Positions 44,008 through 55,106 of a stretch of 64,000 bases of DNA are shown piece after piece; positions within the stretch are counted from its first letter, which is position 1; every line of letters starts with the position of its first letter. Below the pieces are notes generated by a model that saw nothing but the letters and a program-made list of their open reading frames with translations, did no database searches and was not told the DNA's origin. Made by a program: the position numbers and the translations under genes. Origin of the DNA: Halichondria panicea (taxonomy: Eukaryota; Porifera; Demospongiae; Suberitida; Halichondriidae); contig NC_087378.1 in assembly GCF_963675165.1 (NCBI RefSeq), positions 1,299,001-1,363,000 on the forward strand. The letters are read 5' to 3'.

Positions 44008-44663
44008 TTACTCAAGGTCTAGGAATGTTATGTCACTTTGTAGGAGAAACTTTCTTGGTAATGGCCCCTGAGCAGGAGAGAGCACAGTCAGAGTCTTAGC
44101 CTCTTCATCAACTGCAGTACTGCATGGAATGAAAGCACACAACACTAAAATATAAATGGGGCAACTGAACAACAGTATATTTTCATGTACCAGTGGTCTT
44201 CGTAAATTAAAAAGATAATAATGCCATGCAACAAAACTAACATAATGAAAGCAACGCGGGTGCTGATGCCTCGGTGGAGGTGTCAAAGCTACATAACATA
44301 AAGCTACGCAATAGCTTATACACATTATATTATGATGAACATTTTTGCATTAAAAGAGAGGGAAATGATTGACATGGATGCCAAAAGTCCAAGTTTTTTT
44401 CTACGCACTCTTCTGAAAAGGCTGCAATGGCATTCCAAGTAGGCATAACTCGAGAACCAAGCAAATCTATGAATTAAAATCCGAGAAAACAGGACTAGAA
44501 GCGTATAGAAACTCTTACTTGCACTTCATTGATCCTTCAGCAGCTGTAGGAGTCCACACACACAAACCGTACACCGCGCACCGAGGCATAAATATAGCGT
44601 CATACATTAAAAGCTAGGTGTATAGTAAATTGCACAGGCTATATACTGCACATAATTATTGTA

Positions 44664-44723
<60 letters not shown>

Positions 44724-47700
44724 CACACACACACTTACATGCAGAGGAAACCAGCACTGGCGGTCACAGTGAGGTCTTCTTCCAAAGTAGTAGCCATGCT
44801 CAAACTAAATATACTGTGAACCAGACTGCGGCCTGCATAACCAATTGTAGGAGAAGCAATTTTAATTAAACGAATACATCATCAAAGGATTCATAATTAT
44901 GGCCATTGCCATGTAAATCATATAATTATATTATAGTTTGGGATACTACAGCAGTGCATTTGGGCTATGTTCATTTCTAATATTTGGAAGGAACGAGAAT
45001 GGACGCGGACGCACAATGTAGGCCTATTATATAGACAAGCTCACTTAGCATAATAATAACCGAGCCCATAGACCACACCCTCTACGTGAATTTGGAGGCG
45101 GATCTGGCTGCTAGCTGTTTCTGCAGAATCTGTTATAGCTTTGGAAGGAGGAACTGGAGCTGGGCGAGCTAGCAGTAACAAAACTCTCTACATGCACAAC
45201 ATGCCAGTACCGTTTTACTAGAAAGTTTGCAAGCATCAAACATATGTGAACTTTGATTTCGTAAAAATAAAATTGCAAAACCTACTGGTAATTACACACG
45301 ATCCTTGCCAGATTGCAATAGTTGGTCAATTTTTCTGCTGATTTGGCTCATTCGCAAAGGTTTTTTATCAGCAAAGTATTCTAAATACGGTACCCGACTC
45401 AAAGCATAGTAGTGCTTCCACATCCAAGCGTGCATTTTCACCGCAGAAAAACCTCACCATCAATCTCTCTATACCTAGAGTACTGAAGTGCAAACCCTCG
45501 GCGTTAATTTAGGGTTTAGTGAAGTCTAAACAGCCTCGAGTCAAAATGCTGGGGCTGCCTGCCCTCGAAAAACGCGAAATTTTGCACCTCCCGTTATGTC
45601 TCGCTATACGGTACTTCTTTTATAATCCACTTCCGTTCGTTGTGACGTCATTGTTTTACCTTTCATTTCTCCAGAAAGTAGGGACTTTGGTACTGTATAT
45701 ACCAAAGTCCCTACTTTCTGGGGAATAGGCGGTGCATGCGCAAGCAGTCGTCATCAGGCCCATTTCTGAGAGGAAGTGGGTGTGGGTCGAGGCTTTAGTG
45801 ATCCATAATTACACGGCTATACTATTTGAAGTAAATAGACCGTATTGATAGTCTAGAGAGATATACATGCATAAGATCATTTCATTAACTTACTTGCTTC
45901 CACTGGAATCAGTTGAGTGCTCCCGTCTTCTTGTTCCATTCCAATGGGAAGTGCTGACTCAGGAACAGCAGGGGCTATGGGGGGGAAGGCAGCGAGTGAA
46001 AAAAGCAGAGTATGGAATAATGTTCTACTAAGAGCGTAATTATACGTATGGGTATGAATATACAACTGACAAAATAATATTATACCGTATAGCGGGAAGT
46101 TTTCGCGGGTGCAAATGTTCGCTATTAAATTTTGGCTCCAGAGCCCTCAAAAGAAATGTTCGTGGGTTCTAATATTCGCGTTTCAATGCCAAAAAAACCA
46201 CACCCACCAATAGCTTTGAATGTGAAATACTGGTGCGTGGGAGTTTATCCCGGTTTTAATTTTCACGTTGCTACTGCTCTGCCCTCGAAAAACGCGAAAT
46301 TTTGCACCCGCTTTTACTTGGCTACTCATTTACCTCCTATTTTGAAGAGCTGCACATCAGAGAAGGAGACCTCAAAGGAGAATGGGAATAATCTGTGAGA
46401 CTTCTTGCCATAAAAGTACTCTCTCGTAGCTTGGTGTCGAGACATCTTTCTAAACTCTCGGCTCCGTACCACCACCTGCATATATAATATATACACGTGT
46501 TGTAAATATACATACAGTGGCTCACATCAGCTGGCAGTGCACAGCCAATAGTATAGTGAGCACAGTGAACACACATAGCAATATACCAGGAGGTCACTTA
46601 CTCCGCCTGACTTTGGAAGAGGGACAATGTGTGTTGACGAGGGCAGCTCTCTTTGTAGGTCATTGTACAGTCTCTCGTGATCCATAACCAGCACCACATC
46701 AACTATATGCACAGAATGAGTGGGACATTGACATGAAACCTCATTCAAACTACTACATGAAGATGCTAAAGCGTGTGTGTTCATGTACTACGTACAGAAT
46801 GCTTACATGTAGCAACATGAATGAATGTATGAAGTAATGCTTAATGCTGCCCCCACCTTCAAAAGCGTTTGCCACGTGTAGTAGTGCCTTGTAGCCACCC
46901 CCGTCCACCCAGCCACAACTGTTGATCACACAGCCACCAGTCTTGGCTACAATTAAGGGAAGACAAGAGAGCCATGACCTACATATGCTGACACGAATGA
47001 GGCCCGGGTACCAAAAATCACGGCTCATACTCAGCTCAACATACTACAGTGGAACCTCTGTTAACAACCACCTCCGAATAAAGGCCAGCTGTTATATAAC
47101 GGCCAGGCACCCAGGTCCCAAATGAACAGTTTGTGTGCAAAACAACCTCTCAACAAAGGCCACCTCTGTATAAAGGCCAAAACAATGTTCCCCAAAGGTG
47201 TCCGTTATAGAGGGGTTCCACTGTATAATAAAAAAAATTGCTAAAAAGCTACAAAGTGGTGTCTATCCTAGTTGGCTTTCATAATGTAGATATGTATGGT
47301 ACAAATCAAAATCAGCATTCACTAATGCCACTAATAATCTACTTACTCTGAGAGTTAGCTTGACATCGCTCCTTGAACATGCTAGCCAGCTCAGAGACTA
47401 TAGTCTTGTACAGCTTGAGGTTGGGTCCGGGGCTTGAGTGGCCATAGTGGTACACCAGACACGCTTTCTTACTGAACTCTCCAGTCTCTAAATCACACGG
47501 TCGCACTACAGGCAGAATTGCCATACTCCCAGGAATGCATATTGAACCCTGTGGAAATGTGGAAAACAATTCACAGCTTGCTAGATAGTTTTAATACCAT
47601 AGCTAGTGTATTCGATTTCAAAAAGTGTATTCTACAGTAGCGCTCTGTGTGTTAGAATCAAAGATCAGATGGTCAAATTCAACCACTTCTGAAATTAAGG

Positions 47701-49005
47701 CTCAACCTGCCCAATGTCCACATCCAGGAAGCAAGGGTGTCTGCCCATCCTCACAGCGTAGTTGAGCAAGGTCCTGCACAGAGTGCTCTTGCCCACGTCA
47801 GAAGGACCCACCACAAGAACCTGGGACAATCAACACTGCATCTAATCGAGGGTGACCAAAAAATAGAGCTACATTTACTTCTGTGAAATGGTATACACAG
47901 TAATACATGCAATAATATACCGTATTACTAGAATGTTTTGCGAGAATCAAACATATGCAAACTTTGCGAGGGTTGATCAATTCGCAAAACCTACTTGTAA
48001 ATACACGATCCTTGCCAGAACGCAATAGTTAAATAGCAAAGGGTCAAACTTTCTGCTGATTTGGCTCATTCGCAAAGGTTTTTCACCGGCAAAATATTCT
48101 AGTAATACGGTAGTATCTGTGGTAGTACCAAGCGATGTATACAGTTGTACTTAGTTTGTAAGAAGGCACTTCTCCTGCCAACAAAATGGCGTGGGAGCTA
48201 TCAAATGAATGACTGCATGATTACCCTATATAAAACAGTTGGTATCCCCCACCTTTGGCCCGATCCTTCCGTTTGCCTCGTACTTAGTTCTCAGCTGGTC
48301 TATAGCGGAGTGGGCGTTGAGGTACATAATCATGGGAGTCTCCCCAGACTGGTAGTGTACAGAAGGGCTCCCTATCACGTGCACCAGGTAGTCAAGGGAA
48401 TAATGTACATAAATCTATTTGCCCGAAAACAACAGAACAGTTATTATTAGCTGAGTAGTAGTTTATACAGACATGTAGTGTAGCTACCCTTGAAGCCTCA
48501 AGAGCAACGTTGTGTAATGCTGGTGAGGATCAGTGGGTGGCAATATCAATATAGGCAGGGCTACAGGATATCAGAGACATAGGGTGGGTCACTGATATGG
48601 GAGGCCCGGCCTCAGCACATTATAAAACTATATACACAACTTTGGAGCTACGTACGCTACACACACACACACACACTCACTCTCAATACAGTGTATCCCC
48701 ATTTATACTAAGTTAAAATGGAGAGGATATTCTCAAGGTACACCCGTACCAGGTAAACAATGCAATTTTGAGTCTGCTGCATATAGTGTAGACCTTTCCC
48801 ACAGCTAGCTCTGTGCCAAACACCTCCGCACTGCCACTGATGAGCTGCAGGGAACAGAGTAGGTAGGTAATGTGTGGGGGTTGTGTTCGATAGTGAGTAC
48901 CTTTATATCCAGTGTGTCATCGTTATCAACCTCCAACCTCAATTCAGTCTCTTTTTTGAGCACCCAGTCCTTGAATGAGCGACAGTCAACATCTTCGGGC
49001 TGCAT
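44008..49005 (-). CDS. CLP1: CLP1, polynucleotide 5'-hydroxyl kinase / pre-mRNA and tRNA processing factor
   Basis: CLP1 phosphorylates RNA 5'-OH ends and works in the CFIIm cleavage factor and with tRNA splicing endonuclease, in the nucleus. Exons on the minus strand include 48901-49005 (start in [27 protein letters not shown]), ~48724-48844 ([25 protein letters not shown]), ~48252-48362 ([17 protein letters not shown]), 47707-47820 with the P-loop GPSDVGKST, 47350-47545 ([32 protein letters not shown]), ~46857-46950 ([20 protein letters not shown]), 46602-46702 ([26 protein letters not shown]), 46334-46475 ([19 protein letters not shown]), 45894-45974 ([19 protein letters not shown]), ~44745-44815 ([15 protein letters not shown]) and 44008-44119 ([22 protein letters not shown], stop). 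Junctions after GC in exon 2-3 and before exon 44.8 kb are not settled. A non-coding 5' exon is likely near 49049-49060. Introns hold three MITEs. Divergent from ANGEL, 0.6 kb away. Confidence 0.92.
44662..44734. repeat. Compound (ACGC)n(AC)n microsatellite in a CLP1 intron
   Basis: About twelve ACGC units followed by eleven AC units. It abuts, within ~10 bp, the donor side of CLP1 exon ~44745-44815. Confidence 0.95.
45208..45392. mobile_element. MITE with TACCG ends (family C), in a CLP1 intron
   Basis: About 185 bp from TACCGTTTTACTAGAAAG to AGTATTCTAAATACGGTA, sharing the TTTTTCTGCTGATTTGGCTC core with copies at 22511 and 47918. Confidence 0.8.
45541..45614. mobile_element. Right-end fragment of a family B MITE
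   Basis: CCCTCGAAAAACGCGAAATT followed by TTGCACCTCC and TCGCTATACGGTA; the same block forms the right side of the element at 46083-46316. Left end missing. In a CLP1 intron. Confidence 0.7.
46083..46318. mobile_element. MITE, TACCGTATAGCGGG family (B), diverged copy
   Basis: Starts TACCGTATAGCGGGAAGTTT and mirrors its first part at the right (GCGAAATTTTGCACCCGC), but the final TACGGTA is lost. CLP1 intron between exons 45894-45974 and 46334-46475. Confidence 0.75.
47045..47225. mobile_element. MITE with TACAGTGGAACCTCTG ends, in a CLP1 intron
   Basis: 181 bp from TACAGTGGAACCTCTGTTAA to TTATAGAGGGGTTCCACTGTA, inverted ends ~20 bp. Inside are two CAACAAAGGCCACCTCTGTA-like repeats; a related fragment is at about 15785-15850 in VPS8. 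Non-coding. Confidence 0.85.
47918..48112. mobile_element. MITE with TACCGTATTACTAGAAT ends (family C), best copy
   Basis: 195 bp from TACCGTATTACTAGAATGTT to AAAATATTCTAGTAATACGG then TA; inverted ends ~24 bp. Best-preserved of three copies in the window. CLP1 intron. Confidence 0.9.
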
Positions 49006-49060
49006 CGAATATCTCCTGCACACACCCACTCACTCACATCATTCTTACCTCTGCTGACAT

Positions 49061-49614
49061 GGCTCTGTACTGTAATGTGCGTTGTCTCCTCTAGTATGAC
49101 ATTGGTTGAGCTGACAGATAGAGAGGGAGCTAGAGATACCAGGTACGTACGTAGAGGGGAGAGATAACTTTTCCTATCTTTTCCTATTGAAGCACCCTCC
49201 TCTCCAAGGTGGTCATTATAGGAAGCCATATTGTGTTCAAGGTTCAATGCTCTACTCTTGATCTGGACTAGACTCGACTGTCTGCTATTAATATAAAGTG
49301 AAGTTAATAGAGCTCGAGTTAGACAATAAATGTTCTGTGTGAATATGTAGTACACTCAACTGTCAGTTTTGTTACCCTCAGGCGCTAGGCTAGGCTAGGC
49401 ACTGCCTCTGGTCCTGTTGTCACCCGTGACAACAGGGTGACTTCTCAGAAGCGTGAGGATTGTCAGCATATCAGTGGAGCAGGTGTTTGCTCTGCAGTTT
49501 TAATAAATGGCCGGCTGGCTGTGTATGCAGTCGATAATTTATACTAATAATACGAAGGTGTGCTTTCATGTGTTTCTTATTTTGTACCCAATAGAATTGT
49601 CGTCGGCAGTAGCC
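49061..49614. promoter_or_regulatory. Shared upstream region of CLP1 (-) and ANGEL (+)
   Basis: About 550 bp between divergent genes, so a probable bidirectional promoter. Includes a short inverted repeat around CCTGTTGTCACCCGTGACAA (49413-49438). No gene here. A tiny upstream CLP1 exon with ATGTCAGCAGAG/GTAAG near 49049-49060 borders it. Confidence 0.5.
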
Positions 49615-52600
49615 ATGTCTGGTGGAAAATTCTTCCTTCCCCCCAAAAAGCCCAAATCTTCCAGTCCACCCAAGTCCAAACTTGCTCCACACCCACCCTT
49701 GTAAGCATGTATCCATTTTGACTGTGTATGTTCAAAGTATTCACTCCATGCAGAGATAATGAAGTCACAATGGTTAACGGATGCTACTTCGAACCTCAAG
49801 ATCGACCCATTCGCTCCACTAGGTCCTCTACATATAGTCGATCTGATTCAGCCTCAAGAACAATTCGCTCCACTAGGTCCTCCACATCCTCCACGTCTAG
49901 TCGACCTGATTCAGCCTCAAGAACGCATTCATCTTACTCTCCTAGACCTACCATCTCTTATCGACACTCCAAGTCGTATCCACCCTACTCACGCCCTCCC
50001 ACACATCCTCCCTCCTCTGATTATCGCGATGACGCTTTTCAGAGACGACCACCGAGGCACCAAGAAGACAGGTATCCAGTAAGAGGTATGCATGCTACCA
50101 CGTTATTTAATACCGGAAAAATAACCTATTTTACAGGCAATCATCGCCCTCCCCCTGACTTATTTCGTGGGCCACCAAGGTAATGTGTATGTGTAATATG
50201 CATATACTTAATTTCCATCCTTACACAGACCCCCCAGAGAGGGCTGGCCTCCACTACCCCCTCCATCCTTACACAGACCCCCCAGAGAGGGCTGGCCTCC
50301 ACCACCCCCTGAGCATTTCCAGCCCCCACTATTTCCCGATCCTCACCGGAGGCTGTGGCCTGGAGAGAGTGAGTTATTCGATACTTAGAAGAAACGACCT
50401 TACGATAGTACTGTATGTATTTCACAGGTCCGTATCCACGCAACATTCCCTTTGATAGGATTAAGCCACCCCCTCAGCCAAGGTGTGTGTCATAATTATG
50501 TAATATGTGTACAACTGGATTCGTAGATCAAAACCCCGTGAATCAACACATCGTTCTTTGTCACCTCCACGACAAGTTTCCCAACCAAAGAATGACAGTG
50601 GCCCCTCCAATCAGAAAGAGCCAGCTCCTCTTTCGAAGTCAGTTCCTTACGATGTAAGTAAATTTAACCATCACTGTATCTCTGTCCACCCAGGAAACAG
50701 CGTCCTGACCCAAGGTCCGAGAAAAGGAGACCACTCCCCCTTATGTACGGTTAGCTTTGATGCATGGTTAAATAATTGCTTTCCGTATTCTTTCATTACC
50801 ATAATACGTACCCTCTTGCCCAGGAGTCTGACTCTCCCTCCCCTGAGGCCCAAAGTGATTGTGAATCAGGAGCTCAACGCGTGCCACTCCCTCACACTGT
50901 CTGTGCTGTGTTACAACATTCTGGCCCAGGACCTCATTAAACGCAACATGTGTCTGTACTCCCAGAGGCTGCCCCACCATCTAGACTGGATGTTTAGGAG
51001 GAGAAACCTTGTCATAGAGCTGGATCAACAAAATGCTGATGTATGTTAAACGTTACAGCTTTTATGAAAGTTGAGTTTTATTCTACAGATCGTGTGCTTG
51101 CAAGAGGTACAGGAGGAAGCATACAAGTCTTTTTTCCTCCCACATCTAATCACACGAGGTAATCATGGCCGACTTATCTCGATGATGCATGTATATATAC
51201 ACTGTTACCTCTATGTACTGGCCTGCATGTGTAGTCTCATACACACACATACATGTATAACTTGAGTAAGGAACGTCCAATTTCAAAACAAAAAAAAACA
51301 TATTTGATAGTGCTGCAATATGGTGTGCTGTATCCTAAGGGTTGCTACATGTAGTGCAGTACTGAGCTGTGACAATCAATACCTCCCATGCATGATGCAG
51401 GGTTTGCTGGGCTGTACAAGAGAAGGACGGGGTCTCACACTGATGGCTGTGCACTGTTCTACAAGCAAGACAAGCTGACACTAATCGAGCACAGAAAGTT
51501 GGAGTACCGCAAGAGCTTCAAAGTTCTCAACAGGGATAATGTCGGAATAATTGCCAAGTTCTCTACAACGTGAGTTTGAAATGCTTTCCAACTGCTGTTT
51601 ATGTTTTTATAGCATAGCTCAGTCAGTTAAGAACCTGTAGAGTGTAGTTAGTTACATGTGCGTGTATTGTATAAGTAATTGTATATTTATAGCAATATAC
51701 AATACACGCGTAATTGACTCATTGTGTGTGTGTGTGTGTGTGTGTGTGCCTCAGAGGCTGCACTGGTGTGGAGGGTATGTTCTGTGTGGCCACCACTCAT
51801 CTTCTCTTCAATCCAAAGGCAGGGGAAGTGAAACTTGCACAACTTGGCTACTTGTTGGCTGAATTACATCGCATGGCAACCATTCCTGGTGAGTGCTACC
51901 CACTATAGTGCTTCAATGCAGAGTACATTGAACTGTAGTAGTTAATTATGAGCTACATGTATCCACTGTTGGTTGGTATGTTAAAGTTTTGTGCTACATG
52001 TATCCACTGTTGGTTGGTACATGTATCCACTGTTGGTTGGTATGTTCAAGTTTTGTGCATTCTTCCACTGTTAGAAAAGCACAATGTCATTGTATAGGCA
52101 GTATTGTACTGAGGTAATAAGTATGTTTGCACAAAAGATCAGCTTTTATGTAGCTGTGGTAATGAAACATCATCTTATTTATAGATTCTAGATTCTAAAA
52201 ACACACACATTCTTATCTACTCCTGCACACTGTATATTCGTATTAGCCTCGATTCCAGGCTGCTAAATTTACTGAGTTATGATAATAAGCCGGACGATGG
52301 AAGTTATCTCGATTTGATCTACATCTCCATACTTTTCTTCTAACTCCATAATACCATCCTCAATCTCTTTGTCAGTAAACTCTCTATAAAAGCTGTACAT
52401 CTTTCTTCGCATGAACTCGTACCAAAAGCTCTTGTCAATATTGTAGCGTTCATCAACAAGCTTCACTTCTCCTTTGAGACCAGCCTCTTCAATGAGCTTC
52501 AATGTAGGCTCTGTACTATCGACTCTGTTCTGAAGATAAGCTTCAGCTGCTCTGATCATAGGTAGCTGTGAACGGTGCGTTGTAATGACTGCACAGCCAT

Positions 52601-54868
52601 CTTTAGCAAGAATCTTTGCTATTCCTGAAAGCACGGCGGATTGCTTTTGAAAATGATGAAAACAGTTAGTTATGAGAATCACATTGAATACTTGTTGCTG
52701 GTTTGTTGCAATGTATTCTTCAGCAGTTGCTGTCTCTGTTGTCAAGCCTTCTTTACCGTTGGCTGCCCTTATCATATCTTCTGATGGTTCAACACAAACA
52801 ATAGATTTTTTCAATTCCATTGTTTTCCATATCATATGTGACAGCATGCCCGTTCCACAACCCAAGTCCAAAACTGCGTCATTCTCTCGTATTTTAACAT
52901 TTGCTTTCAGTGCGTTTAGAAAGAGCTTGTAGATGTACTGATAGTAGTGGTCATAGTCTTGTGCCACATCTCTGTAGTGCTCTGGTAGCTGCAAATATTA
53001 AATGTGTATCAGTTGGACTAATCTGGCTTTAGGCTACATACACATACCAATTAGTGATTTGTTTATGACTTTAATAATTGACCTCACCTTTTGTAAAGGA
53101 GTAGACATTTGGAAACTCTCTGTGTACAGTTGAATTACTATAGTGTCAATAGTTCATGAACTCTATATAGCTCTAGTGATCAGGCTTATGACATCATACC
53201 AGGAAGTTTGAGGTGTAAGGGGTCATGAATATACTATTATACTTCAGTACTGTCCACATGATCTCCAGCCAATCAGCTTATCTAAGAGTAGTCACATGGC
53301 CATGCTTTAAGTGTGCTTATTCACAGAGGAGGTACGACGTGGCATGCAGGAGCACTTGATTAGCTGACTCAGCATAGGCCTACATGTGAACGGAATGTAA
53401 TTAAAGTGCTCAATTAAGCCTAATTGATTCTGCATGTCGTACCTCCTCTGGCTTATTCAGAGGAGGTGGGACACCACTTGACCTTTCACTAACTGTGACC
53501 TTACATTCAGCCAAATTGCTTGACGTTTTATGCTGACTCAGCACACTTGATCTAGGTTGTATGGCTGTATGTGCTCATAGGAGGGTTAGATCCAGTATCC
53601 ATCACAACCACCATGCAAACACAACTATCAGTCGACAGATGTAGAAAGATAGTCTCATAAATCAGCCGCCCTCACATGAGTCTCAAAAGGCCATAATTAG
53701 TGAAGGGTCAAGTGGTATCCCAGCTCCTCTGGTGTGGATTACATAATACTTAAAACGCACCTAAGTGTTTAGATGGACTCGAGGTTAACGTGGTGCACGA
53801 GGCGCAACCGAGTGCATTACATAACCGAAAGTCTATCCGAGTGCACCAGCATTATGTAAAGGGTTTAGTGCTGTCACATGATTTTTAGCCTTGTGTACAG
53901 CCTGCCATTTGTACAGACCAATTTTGTACCTGGCTACATTTCGATCTGTATTGTTATTTCATAAAAACAGTAACTTAGACATGCATGTGTGCAATGCACT
54001 AGGAAGCTCGTATAAATAGCAGATACTCATGCGTGCATATAGTTCTACATCTGAGCACTAATGGTAAATCTTTTTCGCAGATAGGGACTGTCTCCTGCCT
54101 GTAATTTTGTGTGGCGACTTCAACAGTCTCCCCAACTCTCATCTCGTCAACTTTATCACCTCTGCCAAACTGGACTACTCTGAGATATCAGCAGCAGAGG
54201 TGGCAGGCTTCGGCAAACGACGCAGGAGCTCAGGACGTGATATTCCAAAGCCTCTGTTCCCCAGCACGATGGGCATAGATAACAACTGTTGCTATAGGGA
54301 GCCTCCTACCCGTACAGAGAGAATGGTGGTGGATGTCATTGATCTCACACTAGATGATGATGATGATGGACCTTCTCAAGGCAGTGGAACACCCAAAATA
54401 TTGGAGAGGCCACTGGCTCCCCCTGTTCCTACTCCACTACAAGACACTGTGTCAGCTTATGAGAAAATCGATTCCACTACTGTAACAATGTCATGTACAA
54501 ATGAATCACCATCCAATTCCAATGCTTCAAGTCAGCCACATACAACTACTACATTGAATCAACGTGTAGCCTCTTCTTGTGACAACATACCACAGGTCCC
54601 TGTCCACCTACTAACACACCCGTTCAATCTATTAAACTGTGTCTATCCCTATTCGCCTAAGTCAACTGTCACTACCTTCCATCAGTCTGCTTTCGAGATG
54701 GTCGACTACATCTTTTTTACTCCTCTCACTAATTCAAAAGGTTTTCGACTTCTACACAGGAAAGCTCTTCCTAGCACTGATGTACTGAAACAGTTCGGCC
54801 CTCAACCTCATGAGTTTCTTTCTTCTGATCATCTATTCCTTTGTGCAATGTTTCAATTGATATATTAA
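49615..54868 (+). CDS. ANGEL2: ANGEL-type EEP-family phosphatase/nuclease (ANGEL1/2 homologue)
   Basis: Twelve exons: 49615-49700, 49754-50085, 50137-50179, 50229-50368, 50428-50482, 50527-50653, 50701-50744, 50824-51040, 51089-51158, 51401-51569, 51755-51888, 54081-54868; 734 aa in frame. The N-terminal ~270 residues are disordered and rich in Ser, Arg and Pro, with internal repeats (RSTRSSTSSTSSRPDSASR; HRPPREGWPPPPPE). The catalytic EEP domain starts at LTLSVLCYNILAQDLI and has the metal ligand Glu in VCLQEVQEEAYKSFF, then GLYKRRTGSHTDGCALF, ATTHLLFNPKAGEVKLAQL, CGDFNSLPNS and the terminal FLSSDHLFL. ANGEL2 removes 2',3'-cyclic phosphates from RNA ends; ANGEL1 binds eIF4E. A ~150-residue low-complexity insert (LTLDDDDDGPSQ...) separates GDFNS from FEMVDYIFF. 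ANGEL1 versus ANGEL2 is not certain. The last intron hosts a methyltransferase gene on the other strand. Confidence 0.9.
50213..50310 (+). repeat. Two-copy 48-bp tandem repeat carrying a splice acceptor (ANGEL exon 4)
   Basis: CCATCCTTACACAG followed by ACCCCCCAGAGAGGGCTGGC and CTCCAC occurs twice, 48 bp apart. The first copy's CAG is the exon acceptor (exon from 50229); the second copy repeats the same acceptor inside the exon (next base 50277), in frame. Confidence 0.85.
51722..51754 (+). repeat. TG microsatellite at an ANGEL splice acceptor
   Basis: About 13 TG units followed by CCTCAG and then exon 51755-51888. Confidence 0.85.
51952..52056. repeat. Minisatellite in ANGEL intron 11
   Basis: TACATGTATCCACTGTTGGT plus TGGTA occurs three times, two copies followed by TGTTMAAGTTTTGTGC. 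Unit sizes 23 and ~48 bp. Confidence 0.85.
52269..53108 (-). CDS. Class I SAM-dependent methyltransferase nested in ANGEL intron 11
   Basis: Two exons on the minus strand: 53088-53108 (MSTPLQK) and 52269-52988, joined in phase 0, 246 aa. The longer exon's open frame starts upstream at a TTG only, and TTTGCAG/CTACC is a good acceptor, which is why the seven-codon first exon is used. Motif I is AVLDLGCGTGMLSHM, the acidic end of beta-2 is VCVEPSEDM (binds SAM ribose), and motif IV is ILITNCFHHF; the fold matches the Methyltransf_11/25 type. The N-terminal part LPEHYRDVAQDYDHYYQYIY suits small-molecule methyltransferases. Substrate unknown; histamine-type or thiol-type enzymes are possible but not shown. 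The whole gene lies within an ANGEL intron on the opposite strand, with two foldback MITEs just upstream. Confidence 0.85.
53324..53450. mobile_element. Foldback MITE, CAGAGGAGG family, copy 4
   Basis: 127 bp from CAGAGGAGGTACGACGTGGC to GCATGTCGTACCTCCTCTG, with inner mirrored ATTAGCT/AATTAAGC segments. ANGEL intron 11, upstream of the methyltransferase. Confidence 0.85.
53458..53731. mobile_element. Foldback MITE, CAGAGGAGG family, copy 5
   Basis: 274 bp from CAGAGGAGGTGGGACACCAC, then TTGACCTTTCACTAA, to its complement TTAGTGAAGGGTCAAGTGGT, then ATCCCAGCTCCTCTG. It begins 8 bp after copy 4 ends. Confidence 0.85.
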
Positions 54869-55106
54869 TCTTCAATGATGATCGAACACTTATTTATTTG
54901 ATCTATTTTATTCAACTATAATATTATTGGTGAGTCTTATATCAAGTACCAACTATAATTACAAAATGAATACCTAGTACCTGTGTGCAATCACTTCTAA
55001 ACACATTCATAAGCTAGCCCTGCCCACAAACGAGCCACTCCCCTTTTCTCATTTTCTCCTGACCCTATGTGTTTATTTTGGTATGCTCAAAAACGGCTAA
55101 CTAGCT

